From NCBI RefSeq assembly GCF_000737695.1, contig NZ_JPRM01000006.1, positions 248,001 to 312,000 on the forward strand: a stretch of 64,000 nucleotides of DNA. Reading direction: 5' to 3'. This DNA comes from Flavobacterium hydatis. Its GTDB lineage: Bacteria; Bacteroidota; Bacteroidia; Flavobacteriales; Flavobacteriaceae. Of this stretch, positions 32,107-40,500 are shown piece after piece. Under the pieces are notes generated by a model. The model did not search any database. It saw only the letters and a list, made by a program, of their open reading frames with translations, and was not told where the DNA came from. A program made the position numbers and the translations under genes. The first letter of the stretch is position 1. The number at the start of each line of letters is the position of its first letter.

Positions 32107-33651
32107 ATGAATAAAGAATTAATCATTCGATCAAGTTCTGATTTCGTAGATTTTGCCTTATTAAAAGATGGAAAACTAATTGAATTACACAAGGAAGAAG
32201 AGAAAAGCAATTTTCAAGTTGGTGATATTTTTATAGCCAAAATACGAAAACCCGTTGCTGGTCTTAATGCTGCTTTTGTAAATGTAGGCTTCGAAAAAGA
32301 TGCCTTTTTACATTATCACGATTTAGGGCCTAACTTAGCTTCCCAACTGAAATTCATAAAACTTGTAAGCGCAGGTAAATTAAAAGATTTCTCCCTAAAA
32401 ACCTTTCAGTTTGAAAAAGAGATTGATAAAGACGGCACCATTACTGATATTTTAAGTGCTAATCAATCTGTTTTAGTACAAGTCGTAAAAGAACCAATAT
32501 CTACTAAAGGTCCAAGAATTAGTGCAGAACTATCTTTGGCTGGACGTTTTATTGTTTTAGTTCCTTTTTCTGATCGTGTTTCTATTTCACAAAAAATAGA
32601 AGACAAAAAAGAAAAGGATCGCTTAAAAAAACTTGTATTATCGATCAAACCTAAAGGATTTGGTGTTATTGTTCGTACAGTAGCCGAAGGCAAAAACGTA
32701 GCCGAATTAGAAAAAGATTTGCAGAACCTGCTTAGCAGATGGACTGCAATGTGTAAAAAATTACCAACTGCTCATCATCCATCCAAGGTATTAGGAGAGC
32801 TTAATAGAGCTTCTTCAATATTAAGAGATGTATTTAATGATACCTTTAGTGGTATTCAAATTGATGATGAAGAGTTGTACCATCAAACGAAGGATTATCT
32901 GCAAGAAATTGCACCTTCAAAACAATCGATTGTTAAGTTTTATCAATCAAATGATACTCCAATTTTCGAGAAATACAATATAGAGAGACAAATCAAAACT
33001 TCATTTGGTAGAACCGTTTCCATGAGTAAAGGGGCTTATCTTATTATCGAACATACTGAAGCTTTACACGTTATAGACGTAAATAGCGGAAACCGTTCTA
33101 ATAAGGCCACTAATCAAGAAGACACCGCCATGGAAGTTAATATGATTGCTGCCGCTGAAATTGCCAGACAATTGCGTTTGCGTGATATGGGTGGAATAAT
33201 CGTAGTTGATTTTATCGATATGTCTAATCCTGAAAATAGGAAAATTTTGTTCGACTTCTTGCGAGAAGAAATGAGCGACGATAAAGCAAAACATAAAATC
33301 TTACCTCCTAGCAAATTTGGATTAGTTCAAATTACAAGACAAAGAGTAAGACCCGAAGTTAATATTAAAACTAGAGAAGAAGATCCTAACAATGAAAATG
33401 GTGAAATTGAAGCACCAATTTTAATCATTGATAAGATATCATCTGATTTAGACAGACTTTTAAAAACCCACAAAAAGGTTGTGCTTAATACACATCCATT
33501 TGTGGCAGCTTACCTCTGTAAAGGTTTTCCATCAATACGTTCAAAATGGTTTTTTGAACATAAAAAATGGGTGAAAATCATACCTCGTGACGCTTACACG
33601 TATTTAGAATACCATTTCTATGATAAAGATGGAAATGTTATTAAAGAATAA
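32107..33651 (+). CDS. rng: Ribonuclease E/G family protein
   Basis: An endoribonuclease of 514 residues. An S1-like RNA-binding domain at about 36-130 begins VGDIFIAKIRKPVAGLNAAF. The catalytic RNase E/G core at about 130-420 has the metal-binding aspartates in HVIDVNSGN and IIVVDFIDM. A C-terminal region with a zinc-link-like area completes it. Length fits RNase G and not the longer E. coli RNase E scaffold form. It takes part in rRNA maturation and mRNA decay. A clear terminator follows; the 266 bases upstream are repeat-like and hold no gene. Confidence 0.93.
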   Translation: MNKELIIRSSSDFVDFALLKDGKLIELHKEEEKSNFQVGDIFIAKIRKPVAGLNAAFVNVGFEKDAFLHYHDLGPNLASQLKFIKLVSAGKLKDFSLKTFQFEKEIDKDGTITDILSANQSVLVQVVKEPISTKGPRISAELSLAGRFIVLVPFSDRVSISQKIEDKKEKDRLKKLVLSIKPKGFGVIVRTVAEGKNVAELEKDLQNLLSRWTAMCKKLPTAHHPSKVLGELNRASSILRDVFNDTFSGIQIDDEELYHQTKDYLQEIAPSKQSIVKFYQSNDTPIFEKYNIERQIKTSFGRTVSMSKGAYLIIEHTEALHVIDVNSGNRSNKATNQEDTAMEVNMIAAAEIARQLRLRDMGGIIVVDFIDMSNPENRKILFDFLREEMSDDKAKHKILPPSKFGLVQITRQRVRPEVNIKTREEDPNNENGEIEAPILIIDKISSDLDRLLKTHKKVVLNTHPFVAAYLCKGFPSIRSKWFFEHKKWVKIIPRDAYTYLEYHFYDKDGNVIKE

Positions 33652-33657
33652 AACAAG

Positions 33658-33690
33658 AAACCGCTTTTCGAAAGATTAGCGGTTTTTTTG
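33658..33690 (+). terminator. Terminator of the RNase E/G gene
   Basis: AAACCGC paired with GCGGTTTTTTT around a 14-base loop, directly after the stop codon. Confidence 0.8.
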
Positions 33691-33739
33691 TACCTATATG
33701 TTAAAAACCAAATCAAGAATCAATTTTAAAAGCTGTGGA

Positions 33740-33960
33740 GACGAAAAAAATTACCACAAAGAACACAAAGTTTTTAAATATACTAAGCTTAGTAAAAACA
33801 CAAAGTTCACAAAGCTTTGTGTGCTTAAATTGTGTAAACACAGCTTAAGTCTTAGTAAACTCTGCGAAAATCTTTGCGTTCTCTGCGGTAAAAAATAATT
33901 GATGAATATATTTTTATATGTTTCTCCGCAACATTTAGTGTTGATCCCAAATCATCTATA
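33740..33960 (+). repeat. Dispersed intergenic repeat, copy B (pairs with 21515-21735)
   Basis: Nearly the same sequence as the minus strand of 21515-21735. Shared blocks are AACACAAAGTTTTTAAATAT, CTAAGCTTAGTAAAAACACA and AAATCTTTGCGTTCTCTGCG. A frame of 66 codons crosses it (33698-33898), but its residues only translate the repeat. Confidence 0.8.
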
Positions 33961-34041
33961 AGCATTCTAAAAACACACCAATAAATCAAAGTCTTTTTCC
34001 TAGATTTGATTAAGATTTAAAATAATAAAATCAACTGAAAA

Positions 34042-34842
34042 ATGCATCCAACGAAACAATTAAATGCTATTATAAAGAAGATTATCAAGTATTGTTCTTT
34101 AATCGTTTTTATATTACTCGCATCCAAAACCTCAGCTCAAAACGACACCATTTTCTTTGACCAAAACTGGAAAAAATCCAACAAAGAAACTGCTCTCTAT
34201 TACAGAATCAAGCCTATAAAAATAAAGACGAAGACTGCTGTAGGATACAAAATAACAGATACAGATTCTCTTTATGTAATTAATGATTATTATTTAAAAA
34301 GTAACAAAATACAATTTCAAGGTTACTCCAAAGATTTAGAAGCTGAGTATTTAGTTGGTAATGCCAAATGGTATAACGAAAATGATGATACATCCGAAAC
34401 GAGAAACTTCAACTACCAAGTTAATAACAATACACCCAGATTTAGAATTCCAGAATGGCCAATTCTTTATTTAGGATATTCAATTGCAACCAAAAGCCAA
34501 TTTACTGGTGGATTAGAATTCTGCCTGGATTGCAAGGAAGAAAACAAACTCTTTTTAGGGCTAGGATACGGGATTACAAGTTATGATGGCAAATATTACG
34601 GTTTACCAGACATGCATTTATCTTATAACATTCAGAAATCTCTTTTTATAAAAGCTGGTGCATCAGATAAAAATGCATATGCTCTTGCGGGTCTTACTTT
34701 TTTAAATATGATAGATTTAGGTTTTGGCTATTCAGCACCTTTTGACAGAGAAAAAATTCCTGTAGTTAAAGGTTTTACCTTTGGAGTTACTTTTAGATTT
34801 ACCAATAATAAAAATGTTTATGGTCGTTTAAGAATGTTTTAA
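34042..34842 (+). CDS. Hypothetical secreted protein, probable outer membrane beta-barrel
   Basis: Unrecognised protein of 266 residues. After a short basic N-terminus comes a signal segment at about 17-33 (YCSLIVFILLASKTSAQ). The first half may be soluble. The second half, from PEWPILYLGYSIATKSQF, consists of glycine/aromatic alternating strands (KLFLGLGYGITSYDGKYYG, GFTFGVTFRFTNN) and ends GRLRMF, with a terminal phenylalanine typical of outer-membrane barrels. Transcribed alone, convergent with pbpC. Confidence 0.65.
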   Translation: MHPTKQLNAIIKKIIKYCSLIVFILLASKTSAQNDTIFFDQNWKKSNKETALYYRIKPIKIKTKTAVGYKITDTDSLYVINDYYLKSNKIQFQGYSKDLEAEYLVGNAKWYNENDDTSETRNFNYQVNNNTPRFRIPEWPILYLGYSIATKSQFTGGLEFCLDCKEENKLFLGLGYGITSYDGKYYGLPDMHLSYNIQKSLFIKAGASDKNAYALAGLTFLNMIDLGFGYSAPFDREKIPVVKGFTFGVTFRFTNNKNVYGRLRMF

Positions 34843-34852
34843 TTCTGTCGCA

Positions 34853-37228
34853 TTATTCTCTCACAACCTCAACTCTTCGTCTAATTTCATTCCCTAATTC
34901 ATCTACAACCGTAATATAATGGAATCCTGCAGTCATCACAATAGGTTTTTCATGAAAGACTTTAGTCTCGCCTTTATACACGTTATCTACATACCAAAAC
35001 AATTGGCTTTCTCTTTGCGAATACGCCACTTTAAAAATTACAGGTTGTACTTCGCTATTAAAATCTTTGGTCAAATAGATTTTACTATTGGCTTTAGGAT
35101 AAATAAAATCCATCGCAGCTGTTTGTGTCCCAACGCAATTATCTCTAAATGGTGGTAACGGCATATATTCTATATGCTTGCTTTTGTAATACCAAGCCAT
35201 AACGGGCGGCAAAACAAACCAATTTTTCACAACCATATTTTCTATACTTTCACAACTACTATTTACCTGAAACTTTTCCGTTTGATCTAAATGTACAAGT
35301 TTATGATACGGACAAACAGAAGTCGTTTTTCCTTTTCGGGCAACCCATTGTTTTATTTTCGGGCAACCATCTTTGGCCAAATGTCCGCTTAAACGACAAA
35401 CCTCAACCTCATCTAAATCTCCATAAGGTGTTGTAAACCATTTTTGTCTTGGTAATAAATTAAATACATCAAACAAAATTGGCGCAGCACTTGTAACTCC
35501 TGTTAGGGTTGGTCTTCCCTCACCTGTAGCATTTCCTACCCAAACTCCAACTACATATCTAGAATTTGTTCCTATTGCCCAAGCGTCGCGATTACCAAAG
35601 CTTGTTCCTGTTTTCCAAGCAATTTTTAGCGAACTATCATAAAACTTCCAAGCTTCATCTCCTTCCGGTCTATTTACCTCTTCCATGGCGTTATACGTTA
35701 ACCAAATTGAGCCAGCGCCTAAGATATTCTTTTGGGTACTTTCGTCGCCAAAATCGGGCTCAAAATCGTTTTCATAATTTAATTCTGTAAACTCATTTGT
35801 TCGATACTTTCCGTTGCTTTTATTAAAATAATTTATCGTCGATGACATACTCGCATAACTACGGCATAAATCCCATAAATTACTTTCGGCTCCACCAAGA
35901 ATAAGCGACAATCCATAATGATCTGGCGATTTTGTGATGTTTCTTAATTTGAATTTCTGAAGCTCTTCATAAAATTTATTCACACCAAAATCCTGTAACA
36001 TCAATACTGATGGAATATTAAGCGAACGCGATAAGGCTCTATGTGCTGGCACAGCTCCATCAAATGTTAAATTAAAATTTTGAGGTGTATAACCCGCAAT
36101 TTGGGTTGGTACATCGGCAACTAGTGTATTAGGCAGCAATTCTCCATCATCGAGCATTGCAGCATACAATAATGGTTTTAAAATACTTCCTGTACTTCTT
36201 GGCGCATCTATAATATCAACATCTTTTTGGTGATCACCGTCTGTTGGAGAATTCCCTACATAACTTATTACATTTCTATTAGAAACATCTATTACTAAAA
36301 TTGCCAGATTATTAACCTCATTCTGTTTGTATTGATTGTAATAATATTTTGCAATTTGGTTTACCCTATTTTGTAAAGCAAACTCAACAGTAGTTTTTAC
36401 TCTTGTTCCTTCTTGATTTTTGGCAACACGCTGTAATAAATGTGGTGCTACTTGTGGCAAATCATACGGTTTTTTAGGCAAAGGTTCTTCTATCGAAAGT
36501 TCGTAGGTTTGCTTATCAATAATACCTTCTTGGTTAAGCTTACGCAAAAGGCGATTCCGTTTCTCTAATAATTTTATTTGATTCTTTCCTGGATAAATTA
36601 AACTCGGTGCATTTGGCAAAACCGCCAAAGTTGCATTCTCCGCCCATGATAATTGATTAGATTTTACTCCGAAATATCTCCATGATGCCATTTCTAATCC
36701 TACAACATTTCCACCAAAAGGCGCGTGAGCAGCATATAATTCTAATATTTCATCTTTAGAATACCCTACTTCTAATCTTGTCGCAAGAAAAACTTCGATT
36801 AGTTTTTCAAAATAAGTTCTGCCTTTTCCTTTTCTCGATAATCGGATTACTTGTTGTGTAAGAGTACTTCCGCCTCGAACTACTTTCCCCGCTTTTCTAT
36901 TTTGTTTAATTGCATTGACCATAGCAACAGGATTAAAACCGGGATGCTTGTAGAAATATTCGTCTTCAAAATATACTATACATTTTTTGAATTTATCCGG
37001 AACACTATCTTGTGCAGGAAAACGCCATTGTCCGTCACGAGCAATCTTCGCTCCCAATAACTCTCCTTCCTTACTCTCAATAACAGTAGAATATGGTTCT
37101 TGAAATAATGTTCGTGGTAATGAAAAATAATAAATCACCACTAACAAAAATGCTAGTAGTGATTTTATCTTATTTTGTTTAATCCAATTTATAATGCGTT
37201 GAAAGAACGCTTTTAATTTATTTTTCAA
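34853..37228 (-). CDS. pbpC: Penicillin-binding protein 1C
   Basis: A bifunctional peptidoglycan enzyme of 791 residues. One N-terminal membrane anchor (about 18-38) is followed by a glycosyltransferase GT51 domain (EDEYFYKHPGFNP with the catalytic Glu, and RGGSTLTQQVIRL, about 85-135). The transpeptidase domain has SxxK in RSTGSILKP, SxN in SLNIPS and KTGTSFG. A C-terminal BiPBP_C domain ends the protein. PBP1C is the non-essential class A PBP that is often encoded beside a bacterial alpha-2-macroglobulin, exactly as here. The alpha-2-macroglobulin gene is upstream on the same strand, 275 bases away across a repeat. Confidence 0.95.
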   Translation of the reverse strand: MKNKLKAFFQRIINWIKQNKIKSLLAFLLVVIYYFSLPRTLFQEPYSTVIESKEGELLGAKIARDGQWRFPAQDSVPDKFKKCIVYFEDEYFYKHPGFNPVAMVNAIKQNRKAGKVVRGGSTLTQQVIRLSRKGKGRTYFEKLIEVFLATRLEVGYSKDEILELYAAHAPFGGNVVGLEMASWRYFGVKSNQLSWAENATLAVLPNAPSLIYPGKNQIKLLEKRNRLLRKLNQEGIIDKQTYELSIEEPLPKKPYDLPQVAPHLLQRVAKNQEGTRVKTTVEFALQNRVNQIAKYYYNQYKQNEVNNLAILVIDVSNRNVISYVGNSPTDGDHQKDVDIIDAPRSTGSILKPLLYAAMLDDGELLPNTLVADVPTQIAGYTPQNFNLTFDGAVPAHRALSRSLNIPSVLMLQDFGVNKFYEELQKFKLRNITKSPDHYGLSLILGGAESNLWDLCRSYASMSSTINYFNKSNGKYRTNEFTELNYENDFEPDFGDESTQKNILGAGSIWLTYNAMEEVNRPEGDEAWKFYDSSLKIAWKTGTSFGNRDAWAIGTNSRYVVGVWVGNATGEGRPTLTGVTSAAPILFDVFNLLPRQKWFTTPYGDLDEVEVCRLSGHLAKDGCPKIKQWVARKGKTTSVCPYHKLVHLDQTEKFQVNSSCESIENMVVKNWFVLPPVMAWYYKSKHIEYMPLPPFRDNCVGTQTAAMDFIYPKANSKIYLTKDFNSEVQPVIFKVAYSQRESQLFWYVDNVYKGETKVFHEKPIVMTAGFHYITVVDELGNEIRRRVEVVRE

Positions 37229-37234
37229 ACTTTA

Positions 37235-37450
37235 AATTATTTAACCGCAAAGGTCACAAAGTTATTCGCAAAGTTCGCTAAGCTTTTTTTGGACGCAGAT
37301 TACAGACATTCAAGCAGTAGCCAAAAAAGGAACGCGGATAAAACAGATTCGCTAAGACGAAAACACAGATTAAAACGGATTTTCTTTCTATTATTTTTAA
37401 AAATCCGTTTTAATCCGCGTCTTTACTTTTGTAAATCAGTATCATCAGCG
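37235..37450. repeat. CGCAAAG/ACGCAGATT intergenic repeats
   Basis: Starts with TTAACCGCAAAGGTCACAAA and GTTCGCTAAGC. ACGCAGATTACAGAC and a back-to-back AACGGATTTT/AAAATCCGTTTTAATCCGCG pair follow, forming a hairpin at about 37374-37415. This is the same word family as the repeats at 21.5, 33.8 and 50.7 kb. It splits the alpha-2-macroglobulin and pbpC genes. Confidence 0.65.
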
Positions 37451-37503
37451 TTCTTTTATAGACAATCCCTTTTAATTTACATTTAATATCTATAGGCAAC
37501 GTT

Positions 37504-40500
37504 TTATTTCACCACCTCAACCCAGAATCCTTTAGTTCTTGCTAAGAATGTATGATCGTACATTGCTTCACATTGCAATCCTGGTAAATAATAGTTTCCT
37601 AAATAAGATGCATTCAAGAGGATTTTAAATACTTTGGTTTCACCCGCTTTTAATCCGAAATAGAAATTTGTTCTATCATCACGAATATCAATATAATCGG
37701 CAACATTATTAGTTGCGTCTCCATAATCGGTGAAACGTGTATTTACAATTTCGAATCCTGAAGGTAATATTTGTGACAATGCTACATTTTCTACACGTTC
37801 GTTTCTTTGGCTTCTAACTGTTACCTCAGCAATAAACTCTGTTCCTTGCGTAATCTTAGAAACATTTATGACTCCGCCTTTTCTATTTTTGAAAACAATA
37901 CCAGCCGACACATCACTCTGAACTACATTTTCCTGTCCTATTGGTAAAATTCCAGTATTTAATACTCGAACATAAATGGTGTTCTTTTTATTATTTTTTA
38001 AAGTGATGCTGTTAGTTCCTGTTTTAACCACTAAGCTTCTGTCTGCAACTGTTTTTGAAGTTTTTATAACTTGACTTTTTCCGTCTTTGCTAAACTGTAC
38101 GTCTATTCCTTTTACACCGTTGTTTAATGAGAATTGAGCCATCGCATACAAAGAATAAGCTGTAGTTTGCGTGCTCATCCATTGGTCGCTTGCCATATTT
38201 TTAGCCAATTTTGTAGCCATCGTAAATGCTTTTTGTTTCTGTCCTAACAACAACATTGTTTCTAGAGCCATCGCACGATTTCTGTCGCTTGAACCATAAT
38301 AGTAATAATTATACTCTGACGATTCATCATCGATTTTACTACTTAATAACAAACTCGAAGCAGCACTTTTTTGTCCTGCCAGAACATAAGCCGCAGCCAA
38401 TCGTAATTTACTTTCGTTAGAAATTCCTTTGGTTTCACGTAATCTATTCATCGAAGACAAATCAGACGAACCTGCCAAAGCCAATGTGTACAAACGATAC
38501 GCTTGCGCCATATCATTTCCGTAACGTGGTTCAAATCGCCATTGTTTTGCTTCTCTTTGTTGATAAGACAACCATTTTGATTTAAAATTGATTGGTAGTA
38601 CATATCCTTTTTTCTCTGCCTCAATCATAAAATGTCCTGCATATGAACTTCCCCAATCATCGGCAATTGAATTTCCTTGCCAGTACGAAAGTCCTCCGTT
38701 TGGTAATTGGAAACTTCCTAATCTTGTAATTCCTGCGGTAACATTTTTTTGGATAAGTTGCTGACGTGTTGCATCAATATCAGCAACATCATTTAAGAAT
38801 AATTGCGGGAATACTGATGAAGTAGTTTGCTCTACACAGCCATGCGGATACTGAATAAGGAATTGTAATCGACCATTTAAATTAATAGTTGGCATAGACG
38901 ACACTTCTAATTTAGCTTTATTACTTCCCGAAACTCCAAATGTTTTCCATACAATCGTTTTAGAACTATTAGGCTCTAAAATTACGTCTGTAAAAGTATT
39001 CGTTACAGGGTTTGGATTCGTCATGTCTATTTCGACATCATAAACCGATTTCTCTGTTCCTGATGTAGCAATAACCTGCACTTTGGCAATACCGGTCATT
39101 CCTCCAACTTCTAGATTAAAATAAGCCATTTTTTCGTCTGGCTGTGTAAATGTCAATCTTTGAGCTGGACTTCCTACAACTCTTAATCCATTGCTTGTTT
39201 TTATTTGTACAGTTACGTTTTTGATGTTTTTTTCCATTGCAAAAATCGTAACAGGAAGTGTTACTTTCTCTGATGGAGAAATTTTTCTAGGCAATGAAGC
39301 CAATACCATTAACGGACTACGAACTGGCGTTGCTTTTTCGACACTTCCGTATGCACTTGTATTAGCATCTCCAGCCACAACCATTGTTCGTACAGAACCA
39401 ATGTATTTTGGTAATTTTACCTGATGTGTTTTAGTTTCTCCTTTTCCTAATTTAAACGGTCCAAGATAAATAACGACTGGTTTAAAACGATTTGCTTTCT
39501 TCGCTTTTCCACCGCCTAAATCCTGGTCACCACCAATACTAAATATCTGATTTACTTTACCGCCATACGCTCCAATAACATCATCGTATACATCCCATGT
39601 TTTTACTCCCAAAGCTTCACGTACATAAAAACTATCCCAAGCATTTGGTGTTTTAAATCGGGTTAAATCAAGTAAACCTTCATCGACAACTGCGATTGTA
39701 TAGGTCATTTCTTTTCCTGATTTCTCACTTACTTTTATAGGAAACGTTTGTTCTGGTTTCAATACATCTGGCATTGCAATACTTGGTGCAAGAATCGTAG
39801 TTTTATCTATTACTTCAATGGGAACGATTCCGTACATACGAATTGGCGAATCATTTTTGGTCGATGCATGTGGTTGCAAAAGTGTAATATTAAAATACAC
39901 GTTTGGCGCCATTGCTCCAGTAATCGGAACTTCGACTTTAGTTTCTCCTTTTTGAGTTTTTACCCAAAGTGTTTGTACTACTTTCGAACCATTTTCTATA
40001 GATACTAAAGCGCGTCCTCCTTCGCTTGACGGGAAAGATATTTGTGCTTTTTCGCCAACGGCATAATTCTTTTTATCGGTAGAAAAAACAAGCATATTAG
40101 CTGTAGATGCATCTGTGTTTCTTGTTTTTCCAGACCATATTGGCCAATCTATATTTACAGTTATTGCCGATGCGTGTCCGCCAACTTCATCCGAAACACG
40201 AATTAAGTAACGTCCCCATTCTTCATCTGTCAATGCAAACTGAAAACTTCCTTTTCCGTTTGAATCTGTATTTACATTAAATGTTCTGTAAGCTGTTGTA
40301 GCATTCGACGAATTATAATTGGATAAATTATCACTCGAAGCATCCCACCACCAGCGCCATTCTGTTTTATAGATTTTTACCTCAAGATTACGCACAGATT
40401 TTGGTCTTCCGTTTTCATCCACAGTGACAATATCAAATCGGTTTTGCTTACGAGTTTCGAGCATTCCGTATTTGGTAGGTTCTGGCGATTTTACTCCCAC

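Noticed and set aside
33698..33898. 66-codon plus-strand frame after the RNase gene
   Set aside because: It lies inside the dispersed repeat whose second copy at 21.5 kb does not keep a comparable gene context.
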